Assembly (NCBI GenBank): GCA_949358305.1 | Contig: OX442314.1 | Location: 11,525,060-11,589,059 of the forward strand | Source of the DNA: Strigamia acuminata | Taxonomy: Eukaryota; Arthropoda; Chilopoda; Geophilomorpha; Linotaeniidae | Length of the DNA: 64,000 nt | Reading direction: 5' to 3' | Part shown: positions 44,159 to 55,633 of the stretch, one piece after another | Layout of the letters: the number at the start of each line of letters is the position of its first letter | Position numbering within the stretch: position 1 is the stretch's first letter | Translations under genes and position numbers: made by a program | Notes under the pieces: generated by a model | Told to the model about the DNA's origin: nothing | Seen by the model: only the letters and a program-made list of their open reading frames with translations | Database searches by the model: none

Positions 44159-44734
44159 TACACTCTAAAAATGGCTTCGTTGTTTCAATTAAATGTTTGA
44201 TTGGCTGAATTACAACTAAGTATAATAAAGGCGACACTAAGTACAGTAAAGGCGACAATAAGTATAGTAAAGGCGACAATAAGTATAGTAAAGGCGACAA
44301 TAAGTATAGTAAAGGCGACACTAAGAATAAAATTACTAATATGAAATTAACTTGGAGAACAACCAAATAGTAAAGGCAAGAAATAAGTATAGTAACGGCA
44401 ACAATGAGTACAGTAAAGGCGACAAGAAGAATAAAATTACTAATATGAAATTAACTTGGAGAACAACCAAATACCTAGTAAAGGCGACAATAAGTATAGT
44501 AAAGGCGACAATCAGTATAGTAAAGGCGACAATCAGTATAGTAAAGGCGACAATAAGTATAGTAAAGGCAACAATCAGTATAGTAAAGACGACAATACGT
44601 ATAGTAAAGGCGACACTAAGAATAAAATTACTAATATGAAATTAACTTGGAGAACAACCAAATAGTAAAGGCGACAATAGTTAATTCTACTAAATTATTC
44701 AGTCTCTGAGCTAAGCAAACATTTTTAGAGTGTA
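44159..44734. mobile_element. Non-autonomous DNA element built around a minisatellite
   Basis: A perfect 15-bp inverted repeat, TACACTCTAAAAATG at the left and CATTTTTAGAGTGTA at the right, bounds 576 bp. If the outer TA on each side is the target duplication, the terminal repeat is CACTCTAAAAATG, which would fit a TA-targeting Tc1/mariner-type element. Unique subterminal sequence of about 40-55 bp at each end brackets the tandem array at 44216-44680. No transposase frame. Open frames across the array (YSKGDN repeats and others) arise because the unit is 21 bp, which keeps all frames open. Confidence 0.7.
44216..44680. repeat. 21-bp minisatellite with interspersed 46-bp block
   Basis: The basic unit is AGTATAGTAAAGGCGACAATA (21 bp) with point variants, about 14-15 copies. 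A distinct block of about 46 bp, beginning AAGAATAAAATTACTAATAT, recurs three times at 44323, 44427 and 44618. This gives a higher-order pattern of several 21-mers followed by one block. It is entirely contained in the inverted-repeat element 44159-44734. Confidence 0.9.
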
Positions 44735-44779
44735 ACACACCATCGAGCAATAAAAAATAAATAATAAAACGCGTTAAAA

Positions 44780-44802
44780 CGAAACACGCTTAACGTGTTT
44801 CG
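44780..44802. other. Perfect 9-bp hairpin CGAAACACG/CGTGTTTCG
   Basis: Nine-base arms separated by CTTAA, 46 bp right of the minisatellite element. It could be part of another small inverted-repeat element or a structured RNA. Neither is supported further. Confidence 0.45.
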
Positions 44803-46469
44803 CTGCTTCCATTTTCGATGTCGGCTAATGTAATCAGAATCAGCCAATGAAATGATCTCCAAGCACCGTAACTACGTTTACAATAATAACAACTAACCTG
44901 GGAGTACTAAAACTTCTATAAACCTAATATTCCTATCAAGATGAAAAGTTAAACGGAATTTTAAACTTTACGTAACGTGATATATTTAATCACAAATAAT
45001 ATTTTTTTCCCCCTTCTAATTAAAACGACAATTAGTTCTAGCTAGTGCTCATTCACGTTCAAGGCGATAGGTGGAGCTTCATCCAAATGGCAGTGATTCC
45101 AACTGCAACCACCTTATTAAAAAAAAATCCAGGGTGGATTCAAACTCATCTCTATGCAAGTTATTAACACCAGGGGAAAACAGTAGGACACCTACCAGGA
45201 ATATTCACCCTCTCATTTAATTATTAAACAAGTAAAAAATAAACAAAACATCCAGGTGTGGTCAAGACTATTAATTCCACTTTTTATTATTATTATTAAA
45301 AAGTCTGGCTCGAGGCCAGGGGTCCCTGGGTCCACAGGGCTCTTAGAAAAGCACTCAACTTGTGCGAATCTCCTTTCGCAGTTCCCTACGAGGGTTTTGA
45401 ATTCTTCACTTGCAAGGAATGGGTGTATTTTCCCCTAGAGACGTATGGGCGAACTAAACTGAGAAAAAAAAGAAAAGAAAAAAGAGACTTTTTTTCGCCT
45501 CCCAACAGTTTACCTGATTAAGATTGAGACGTAGAAGACGTAGAAAGCTAAGAGCTTTACTTCACTCCACTAATTACAAAACACGAAGTTTTAAGCCAAT
45601 CAGAGTCGGAGCAAGGTGCCCGCAAGACACGAGACGACGTCTTAAGTTTATTCTTGATTTAAAATGCGAAAAACTTTTTGTTTGCCTCGTAGCCCACCGA
45701 GGCGCGGCGATGATAAACACGAGCATGTTACAAAGCATCGAAAAGTAAAAGCGAGAAAGAGAACGAAAAAGAAAAGGAAAAAAAATTTCTTTGTAATACA
45801 ATAAAACTAGGGATGAAACGACTTAGTGGGTATTAATTGGAGTAACGAGAGTAGAGGGAAATGAAGGTTCACGAGTTGCACGTGCTGCTGGGACCAAAAA
45901 ACGAGGATGGGGCTCTGTCTTTTGTCGCCTAATGTGATTCGTTCCAAGTCTTAGCGTTAATTGCAATTTCGTGTCGAGTGGTGGCGCTCATGTTTACTCG
46001 CTTGACGCAGCCCTGTCGTCAAGACGACCAGGCCCCGCCTCAAGACAACGAGCCCCCTTCTCTTCTTCTACGACCTACCCCTCTAATACCACCCCCTGCC
46101 AAACTTCCTCCTGATGGCGCACATTTCCCACATCCTCCATTATTTTCCCATCGAGTTGAAGCGTCATCTGCTGGCCATACTCATATTCCTCTCTTCTCTC
46201 TCTCTCGCTCTAATCTGCTGTTTTTTGCCGGAAAAATCCACCAAAAAACCAAACTAGCACGAAAACTGATCTAGCGGATCAGTAGGAAAATATTCCCAAG
46301 AGCGCCATTTTGTATTCTGTTGGTTTTGAGCATAAAATATCGAAAGTTTATTAACCAATTTTAATTCGCTGCTGCTGGTGTGTAAGGCAGATTTATAGAC
46401 GAGGATTGGCCTGGGGAATTGTAATTCTAAAAAATTTTAAGCGGCGTTTATGACGTTGTAAAAGTTGAT

Positions 46470-46505
46470 GTTAACAATGCGATATTATGTTATAAAATTG
46501 TTAAC
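46470..46505. other. Inverted repeat GTTAACAAT/ATTGTTAAC
   Basis: 9-bp perfect arms separated by an 18-nt A/T-rich loop. No associated gene. Confidence 0.4.
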
Positions 46506-47719
46506 AGCCGTAAGGCAGTTTCCGATGCCATTAATTTGTATTTTTAGATATGAAGCAATGCAGGTAAAAATGGCTTATGGCAGGATTTTGGGGACCGGCC
46601 AAAATACTTCGCTGTAACGGGTTCAACTATAAAACTTAATGGGCAATACCAAATTCCTTGGTAATTTCGTATTTCCTTCGCCTTGGGTTCATTTGGAGCA
46701 TATATCGTTCAGCTTTCAAGCTGTTTTCAGAATTCATATCGTTGCAATCGTCGCTCTAACTAAAATCTAATATGGCTGCCAACAAAACACGATTTGAACA
46801 AGGAAACTCGTTACAGGGCGATTTAAACGACCTATGTGGTTTATTTTCAGCCTGTTTGAATGAAAATCCCGTTCAAAAGCTTGTCTATACGGGTTTAAAC
46901 GACCGTTTAAACGTTATTAGATGCCCCAAGTGTTTAATTTCATTAAAAATGTTTATTTTTCTTCTTTTTCTTGACTTGGTTCAGTGTGATTCAACGATTA
47001 CACAAATACAGATTACAAAAAGTTTTACTTGTACGGTAATAAAAACGTATATAAATCATTAGCAAAACTTCGCTACTCCTCCTCCAACATAACGTTTATT
47101 GCTCCAAACACCCAACTTTTCCACCCAATGTTTACAAACTCGCAATCAAGTGAATCGAACCTTAATTGGTCGCAATAATAATTTTTTTACGACCTTCATT
47201 TTATGTCCAACTCGTATCAAAGGTCCCTTTTGAAAAGGGGCACAAAAGCCAATAGGTTCGCCACCTCCTCGCCATTGTCAAATTGCCATTTTCTATTCTT
47301 CACTTTTATTCAACCTCCACCTCATAATGCGTGGATACTCGAGTTGCAAACACTAGAGGGCGCGGTCACAATTGATCAAAACGCCGCGCTATCAATTGAC
47401 TCACCATAATCATGATAGGGGCTATCTTTTATTAATTCACTGAAAAATTTATTCCATCCAGTCAAGGTAAACAAGGCTGTTAAAAAGTGGTTCATGTTGC
47501 GTGAGTTAAGCATCTGCACTGATTGAAAGCCCCACACTTCAACCTCGGCATAACAAATTGATTTTAATATTAACCTCACCTCAAATCCTTCACCTCAAAA
47601 TAAAAAAAAATACAAATAAATAAATAAATAAATAAAAATATTTTAATCAAGGTGCCCCCATAGGTGTGGCAGGTGGAATGGCTTCCCTGCCTTCTTTTGT
47701 CTCAAATCACAACACCTAA

Positions 47720-47931
47720 TTATGTTTGTCGTGGAAGTGTGACCGGGGTCAGAGAAGAGCAGTGTGCTGCGTGCAATGTCGGCATCAGCGTTGCATGACC
47801 AGCTCTCATTACAGGTTCGTCGAGGGGCAGATTAATGGCAAGGGGCGTCCTCGATTGTAACACGGCCACGGATGACCGATAAGGTGAGTGAGGTGTAATT
47901 AAGGGCGAATCAGAGCACGTGGACAGGGCAT
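47720..47931 (-). CDS. Candidate terminal coding exon, unknown gene
   Basis: On the minus strand a pyrimidine-rich acceptor (TTTCTCATCCTCAG) precedes 47931. The frame is then open for about 70 codons to a TAA ending at 47720. The peptide is Ser/Thr/Pro-rich and mixed, including DSPLITPHSPYRSSVAVLQS and AINLPLDEPVMRAGHATLMP. The acceptor is the best evidence. No family recognised and no matching upstream exon found, so this may be a chance open frame. Confidence 0.25.
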
Positions 47932-49651
47932 CTGAGGATGAGAAATCACGCTCGAAAAAACGCAATGTTGCGTGGAAAGGCAGAAAAACCAATTTCATTT
48001 GCATGTTTTTCGAAGAGTAAACAGAAAAAATGAACTCGGGGTCATTAATAAAGTGGAGGATTGTGGACAGGAATAGAAAAAAAAATTGCTGCAAATAAAT
48101 ATTTCTTTCCGAAGCGGATTACACTAGGCTCCCATCATTCATCATTCGTGACAAAAGACCATCGTCGACAGAAGCGACATCTCCTCGCCGCAGTGTAAAT
48201 CTGTTTGTATTTTCACAGAAAAAAAAATAAAAAAAACATAAAAACATAGAAAAAAAAATCCTTTTTCATTCGTTTTATCACGAGAAAATAAAAAAAATAT
48301 TTATTATCAACTTTTATTTTCGTCTGTGATGCGTCGGGAGTGTCCTGTTCGTCTTTATCTGACCATCCCTAACGTGCCGTTGCCGATCTGGACATACAGT
48401 GGAGCAGAATGGCGCAGCATCCATCCATCTATCGATCGTCCACTTTTCCCTTCACTTCTCCGCTCTATCTATCTGAATGCCAATTATTCAAATGCAAGAA
48501 GGGGTTGTCTCTACCCTTGCCTGCCTATCTACACCGCATTTCCCCCGCTCTCCATCCTTCGGGCACCGACAAGCGCGCTGGGCGAGCCTTGCAAGGGAGC
48601 AGCTCATGTTCAAGGGGGTGAGTTGCAAGTGCGGAACGAGGGGGATCGAAAGTGGCAGCCAAGCCCCTAGCCAACGGCTCAGCTGGTCGCCCAGAGTCGA
48701 ACCCCTTTCGCAGATTAGATCGACGGAGAAAGAAGGGTGGGGTCTGCAATTGCAGCAAGCTTCAGATCCAGGATTTACCCTCGTCCTGACGCCGGGGCTT
48801 AATTCTCTTTTCAATACGACGAATGAGTTAAAAGCTGACTGATGCAGATGAGGCCTGTTCGGACGCACTCGACGAGGCTACCAACGCGTCGCCCTCGTCC
48901 CTCCACGTTTGCCATCGATCCGAGTCCACGAGCGCATGCGCCCTGCACGCTTCACCTCGGTTGACGCCATTACTATTGATACGTTTTGACCAATAAGTCA
49001 TTACAAGTTCCTCCGCTCGTTCTCCTGAGCCGTCTTAGGGGCGAGATTAAAGATTAAAGATGGCGGGGAAGTGGAAACAGGAAGTGAGGGAAAAGGGTGG
49101 GATGGAAATTACAAAGCAACAAATCAAGGGAAGGTGAAGAGAAGGGTCGTTGAATGATACCAGACGACTCACACCTGAATTTTTTTCAGTTTTAGTGAGG
49201 GCAATGACCGGATTTAAAGAGTTGGAATAATGTTAAGATGGAAGGAAAGAATACGTTGCGTTATGGGTTTTTCTTGCAGGAGGTTCAGGTAGATGGGAGA
49301 AATGCAGTAATTGCGAGAAAGAGCTGTTTGTCGAGATTGTAAGATGAGAAGAAGAAATCCCGCAACAGCTATTTGGATGTATAAGAGCTTGTTCGGTTAC
49401 TAGCTCGTGGGCATTTTCCATTTCCGTTATTGGGCTGTCTTTTCATTTTCTTTAATATGTTTAAAAGTTTCGATTCCATTTCATACACGCAAGAATTACC
49501 TGGTTATTTGTAATGGAGTTGGAGAAATCTAAGTGAAGTGGAGGAAAGTTTTTTGTTGTTGTTGTTTTATTTTTATTTTTTTTTTCAAGCTGAGAGGTAG
49601 AAAATTTATATTGCGTTGACCAATAGTCAATTTCTGGATCTGTTTTTTCAC
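47932..49651. other. Non-coding stretch
   Basis: A GC-richer segment at about 48.33-48.99 kb is open in several frames on both strands at once, which argues against any one of them being coding. No exon called. Confidence 0.45.
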
Positions 49652-49759
49652 CCATCACGTTCTGTCTGAGTTCGATAAACGACTTATTCCACGCCACTAA
49701 TCCATCACCATTAGGCAATTCCCCTCCCACCCATGCGCGCGCCTTGGCACCCGCCACAC
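49652..49759 (-). CDS. Candidate internal exon, unknown gene
   Basis: On the minus strand an acceptor (GACTATTGATTGCAG) precedes 49759 and a donor (GATGG followed by GTGAAA) follows 49652. The 108-bp segment is a multiple of three and open, encoding a protein-like peptide that includes ARAWVGGELPNGDGLVAWNK. GC content is higher than its surroundings. The frame continues open past the donor to about 49590. No domain recognised. Confidence 0.28.
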
Positions 49760-49992
49760 CTGCAATCAATAGTCGCGCGCCTCGTAAATAAGAGAAATAT
49801 ATTTCATTTTTCAACTAACACACACCCATGTAACATTGAACTATTTTAAGTTTTCATAACACATTTTCAGCCGAGCTAAAAAATGAAAAATAAAAATAAA
49901 AATCGTCAATAATTTTTTTTTTTTTTTTTAGAAATTTTAAAAAAATTAAAAATTAAAAATTAAATGCAAAGAGAAATTATTAATAATAATAA

Positions 49993-50272
49993 CAGGGCGA
50001 GTCAAAAGTCTGGACACACCTTTTTTCTTGAAAATGACCGAAGATATATCAATTCTAATAATGCGGGCGACTGTTTGACCTTAAATTTGACTCGGAAGGT
50101 CATCGTCAAAGTTATCTATTTTGTACTTTATACAACAAAATTCCTAATTACAAAGTCGTACACCACAAATCGACTTAGTAATACTTCGCAACTTGATAGC
50201 ACGCCATCGAGAATTGACATATCTTCAGTCATTTTCAAGAAAAAAATGTGTCCAGACTTTTGCTTCACCCTG
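49993..50272. mobile_element. mariner-like MITE with long inverted repeats
   Basis: 280 bp. The left arm (49993-50056) and right arm (50210-50272, complemented) match over about 63-64 bp with few mismatches. Both begin CAGGG(C/T)GA and share CAAAAGTCTGGACACA and TTTTTTCTTGAAAATGAC. The right end is followed by TATATA. The left flank is AATAA, so one copy of the TA duplication has probably mutated. The terminal motif resembles Tc1/mariner-type ends. There is no transposase, only about 153 bp of interior. Confidence 0.85.
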
Positions 50273-53200
50273 TATATAAAAAAATAAAAAAAATAAAAAT
50301 AAAAAGATAAATAAAAAGTCAAGTTTTAGTAAACAAAGCGCAAAGTTTTTCCCCCGAAGAGAAGATCCAAGAAGAATCAAAAGCTTGACCCATTCAACTG
50401 TCACCAGACAAGTCGCATCTCTCGAACATTCTCCCGAGATGGACAGACATCTCAAAATCTAAAGAGGATTTGTCTTGCGGCTCCCACGACTCCATCACTC
50501 GCCATCCCAACCAGTGAGCCTCAGATTTGCCTTTTCTTTTCCCTACTTCTTATTCCCCTAGTGGCCATCAACATCCCTCACTGAAGTCAGCGAAAGGCCA
50601 CTCGCCTGTCCATCTTTGCGCACTCCCCGTCCACATTCCTCGCAAAACTCCACGTCACACCTCGTCACGTGATGTGGAGGGAAGTGGAGGACTGAGTCGG
50701 GCCGGGGTCCAGCGATCGATGGCCCTATCAGCGCGTGCCCAGACTCGCGTGCGTCCAATGGCAAGCCCAGTGACGCCTATTAAAAATGCCAAGTGAAATA
50801 TTTAATGAGAAATGATTGGACGACAAAGTCGCATCACAATAAGGGGGCTGACGACCTCAACATGGACGCCATGCTCGCGTTTCTCCACCTCCACATCCTC
50901 CTTGCTCGCACCTCGAAAACCGAGTTCAACTCATCGACAATCTTGTAACTTTAGCGACCATTAAAATTGTCTTTTAACATAATTAATGAGGCGAATTTGG
51001 AATGGGCTTGTTTTGCTTTTTCCGTAATCGGATGTCGAAGATGGCGGATCGGGAATTAAAAATGGTTAATTTATGGCGAACTGGCGGAGAATGGAAATGA
51101 AAATGTGTTTTAAAATCGTATTACCGATGTTTCTTTTATTCCGTTTTAATCTAAGTGAATTGGAAGGTGATTAATTTACAAGTATTTGTTTGAATTTGTG
51201 CTCGCGGAATTTGATAAATTTGAAAAGGCGGAAGGAAAAAAGCGAGCGGAATTTGGCAAAATGCGGGTTTCAACTTATAGTGTTTTAATACAGCATTCAA
51301 TTGAAAGAATTAGCAGTTAAAGTTTAATTTGCAAAGTGATTTTGTACACGAAATGAGTCGTTAAATTAAAAAAAAAAAAGAGAAAAAGGAAAAATAGAAA
51401 AAGAAAAAGAAAAAAAAAATTGAAAGTAAAATAAAAGTAAACAACGAATTAAGCACAACTTTTGTTTCCATTTGGAATAAGAAGAAACGAAATCGACAGA
51501 AAAGACAATAGAATTCGAGTGCAAAACTAAACATCAAAGAGACAAGTACCATTTTAACTTCCTTAATCAAACTGATTAGTAATTCCTTAAAAAGTCAACA
51601 TCTTCAAACATCCTTTCCATTAAAAAATAAATAAAAAGAGAAAAAGACAACGAAAGCGCAATTAAACTCTACAACAAAAACAGCCCAAAACACGCATAAA
51701 TCCAACTTAAATCATATTTTTAACGCCAAAAAACTATTTCCCCACTATACTTAACCAAAAGCTGTAAATTCTCTCGACATTTTCTGCATAAAAAAAAATA
51801 AAAAAAAGAAAAAGAACTCACTGAACCATCCATCATTTCTGTTCTATCATTTAACGCGCCGTGTGAAATAGAAAATTTACGGCCTCCACTCTACCATATA
51901 CCGGGCCTTGACTCCATCTTAACTCAACACGAGAAGCAATATAACACACACGCAAAACTGACACACCTTATACACAAAAATCACGCTCCCTAACAACAAA
52001 ACGTACGAGCTTCTAAGTGTTATAAAGATTATCCAGGCGCCAACTTTAACGCTGATGATCCCCTCAAATCCCCTTCTCCACCGTCGAGAAAAACATATAA
52101 CTTCTCTCGTTAGCGCACAACTCCTTAAACATCCAATAATATATAATAATATTTCAACATATAGTTATCAACAGTTAAGAAATTACAGCCAAATGTGTAC
52201 AAATAGCGCGCAGCGAGCGTGCGTGCGGCCTCCTCCTCCGCCGGTGTCAGCGCCGACAAACTGGCATCAAAAAACAACAACACGCTGCCATTGTTTCAGG
52301 GGCGGGTCCGCGAGTAGATTGAACGGGACCCCACGACGCAAGGTTAATCATCGAGCGTCTGGCATCACTTACAACTACAATGTCCAGTGTAAACAGATCA
52401 AACAGGAAGACGGAGATGAGGAAAATAAAAAGCTTCCGTCACGTGATCGTCAAGAGTGCATTGTACTCGACGGCTTGACTTGCCCATTGACTGCCTATTC
52501 TTGCGGCACCTCGGGCCGGCCCGAAAGATGAGGGCCCCAGACGGTTCCTCCATTGATAGCTGTAATCCTTTTGTGCCACACCAGAAACACGGCGGACCCG
52601 AAGAAAGAAAAGAGTTGGTAGGGGGGAGTTGCCCCGTCTCGATTTACCCCTTTTACCCCGCCAGTACCCAGCCGGCTGATACGACGACATGGCAAGCAGA
52701 CTGCACAGGTCACCCCCTGATATACTCCTATATACTTGGCCTATACAATTGCCGGCATGCGCTTTCTTATTGTGCTCCCGAAGGAAAAAAAACTCGCAGA
52801 CCCTCTCATTCGCCTATCCCGCGTCACCCCTTTTTTTCTCCCAAGGTACAGACGCTAAAAAATAAGGTCAATATACCCTGGCAGTGTTCCCTAGACGAAC
52901 ACACTCTTATTAGTCCTTGAGTTGAGGTCTAGAAATGAGGAACAGAGTGGATTTGGGCCTTTTGGGGAGATAAAGTGTAATGTTGTGGATTTTTGGCGCT
53001 CAGGTGTTGCGTTGTTTATCAAGGTAAATAAGAATTATTATTATTTCCTTCTTGCTTTTTCTGAAGGGATTAAGGTGGGTGGATTAAAAGGTGGTAATTA
53101 GGTGGGTATGCGTGCTTTGGTGATGATATTTTCGATGCTGTGCGGAGGAATTTAGATGTTTGCACAACAAATGCACGAATCATGCTGTTGCCAGTGGGCT

Positions 53201-55333
53201 TTGCGCTTAGGTTTAATACCTGGGAAGGTCGTGTGTAAAGGTGAGAAAGGGGAATATGAATTTTTAATGCTAACATTTTTATAATTTGTTAATTAAATTG
53301 CGGGAGAGATGAGTTCAGAGTGGTGAGAAAGAGAAATAGGCGTGCTTGAGGAACGTACCCAGCGGTCAGCTTCACTGCACGGTGCGAGTGTTTCGGAGGC
53401 AAGTCGTCTTGCGGGCGGTGTTTTGCTATTTAAAATGCTGTAAAATAGAGAACGCTTCGTTAGTTTGAGTTTTTTTTTTTTTTTAAACACGCTTTAATGC
53501 TGAAACAATATTTTGTTTTTGAAAGTATTTTGCAAGACAAATGAAATGAGTTAAATCGTTGTTGGTTTAAGCGGCTTGTGAATGATTCAATGCTTTTTAA
53601 TGTTTTAAAAAACAATTTTCTCGAAGGAAATAAAAATCGAGGAACAAAAGTTTGCTCGAATTAATGATTAAAAACAAATTAGCTTTGCACATGCTCCAAA
53701 TCCAACATGATTTGTCTTTAATAATATTTTTTTCCCGGCAAAGAAATTTTTAATTCATCCAAAACGCGCAACTGTTCACGTTTTAAAATCACAAAAGCCC
53801 CCTTTTGCATTTTTTTTCCACCATCAAGAACTCGGAAAACGATGGAGAAAAAAAGAAAACCTACTTTAAACAAAGTCGTTTCATAAAGGAGTAAATTTTA
53901 TTTGCATAGAATCGTCATTAAGACAACATTGTGTGAATGGTATGTACTCTGAGAAAACCGGCAACCCGAGTCATTTGCTTGTGTGCCAATATTGATTTTA
54001 ATATTTGTAATTATTAATTAACATTTTTTCCCCCTCTTCCTTCACTCCTTTCCTCTCACAAGAGTCATTATACGTTTGTCTTTTGCAAAACTTAGTTATG
54101 CAACAGCCGCGTGTTTCACGCAAAGCGGGGAGTTCATATTTCAAAGATAAACATTAGATTATAAACTTTTTCTTTTTAATCCAAACACACCCTTTGGCTA
54201 TAAACACAAGACGCCATTTTTTTAAATATAAAAAAAAAAAAAAATTTTAGTTTCTCAAAATTAATTACTTGAAATTTCCCACACATTCCAACTTCTTCAT
54301 CGTCAAAAACTTGTGTTTAACTTATTTATAAAAGCACTTTAGAAACTACTTTCAACTTTCGAAAAGTTAAATAAATAAAAATACATCACGACACAAAAAC
54401 AAATTAAAAACTTCCCAAATTTCTCCACCCATCAAATTAAAGTAAAAAAAAAAAATTATATATGTAAAAACTTTGTCACATGAGCAATAGCGCTTTAAAC
54501 TTCTCCATATTTACCTTAAAAATTCATTACAGATCTCTCGCTTCTATTCTCTCTCCACCCACATCTTTTTTCTCTCTCTTTTGGTATAAATTTTCTCAAT
54601 CTCAGTTGCTTATACTGAAAATAAAAAAAAAGAAAAAAGAAAAAAAGTTCTGTGAACAGAGGATAAAGAGAGAGAGAACGAGAAAGAGAATGAGAGTGAG
54701 TGAGACTCACAGCTCTGATCTCTTTGTCTAAATTTTTAAGCTCAAGTGATGAGCCAAAAGGAACTCATAATTTATGTGCAAAGAACCACCCCGAAAAACA
54801 ACTCGATACACTCGGGCTTTTAGAAAAATATTTATACGTCTTTATGTGTCTAAAAATAAAAATAAAACTTTAAAAAAAAATAAAATAAAAATAAAAAATC
54901 GCCTCGAAAGCGCTGGGAATTAAAACACATAATCTAAACTACACGGCCAACTCTGCAGTTGTAAGCATAAAATAAAAAAAAAATAAAAACGAGCTCAAAT
55001 GTGTGGCAGCCATCATCCATTTGATAAGGGAGAAAACGCGAGCAGGCGCCTTAATTGAAAACTATTTATTCTGAGTCCAGACAAATAATTTGGCATCCAG
55101 CAGATGAGGAGGAGGAGAAGCAGTTGCCGTGCTTCACTTCCCTCTAAAATACCAGACCCCGGTTGGCGTGAGTAATGACCATCCTAAAACTTAATGTGCA
55201 TAGTGTTTAACATCTTAATTATGAAGTGTATCCCCCGCTTTTCTTTATCTTAATGCGCCTCATATTGACAAAACCAAACAAGCAAACGCATTTTATTATG
55301 ACTCTCTTTTTTGCGCACTAACACCGGATTCAG
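50273..55333. other. AT-rich non-coding stretch
   Basis: No supported gene. The stretch contains A/T blocks and GC-richer patches at 50.55-50.77, 52.2-52.7 and 53.33-53.42 kb, all without recognisable domains. Confidence 0.5.
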
Positions 55334-55633
55334 GTGTCGGAAATCGAACTTTTCGGAGGAAGGAGGAGGGCGAAGCCAGATATACATAAAAAAAATTGCC
55401 CGGATGAAGACGTTGATGGTCCATGACGTGGTCGAGCGAAGCAATGCCCCTCAGCCGTCTAAACCCGAGGCGGCAAAGTTCGATAAGGGCGTACATTATG
55501 CAAAATCACTGGTGGCTCCACCCACGCCATTGTTTCAGCGTCCCAGCGCGGCGACACCATTGGTGCTCGAGCTGTCCGGAGTAACGCAATGCCCGGATGT
55601 CGTGAGGAGCTTGATGGGTTTAGGCGGGAAAGG
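55334..55633 (+). CDS. Candidate internal exon, unknown gene
   Basis: A pyrimidine-bearing acceptor (GACTCTCTTTTTT then ACCGGATTCAG) precedes 55334 and a strong donor (AAAGG followed by GTGAGC) follows 55633. The 300-bp segment is a multiple of three and open throughout. The peptide includes MKTLMVHDVVERSNAPQPSK and ATPLVLELSGVTQCPDVVRS. The consistent splice sites and length are the evidence. No domain was recognised, and overlapping minus-strand frames are also partly open. Confidence 0.3.

Larger units (their letters stand above)
44735..47719. other. Non-coding stretch with two hairpins
   Basis: No gene supported. The stretch contains hairpins at 44.78 and 46.47 kb and several A/T blocks. 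An open plus-strand frame at 46772-47062 starts ATGGCTGCC but has no domain or splice support. Confidence 0.5.

Noticed and set aside
44352-44665. Open frames encoding YSKGDN-type or SIVKAT-type repeat proteins
   Set aside because: The 21-bp unit keeps every frame free of stops on both strands. No start context or non-repeat domain supports translation.
48326-48868. Overlapping 114-126 aa frames on both strands in a GC-richer patch
   Set aside because: Four frames are open at once with no splice or domain support, which is typical of stop-poor GC-rich non-coding sequence.
10546-54212. Repeated AANATGGC words resembling YY1/Pho sites (for example near 18374, 34549, 46771, 49058, 51042)
   Set aside because: About ten matches on both strands is close to the number expected by chance for seven fixed bases in 64 kb.
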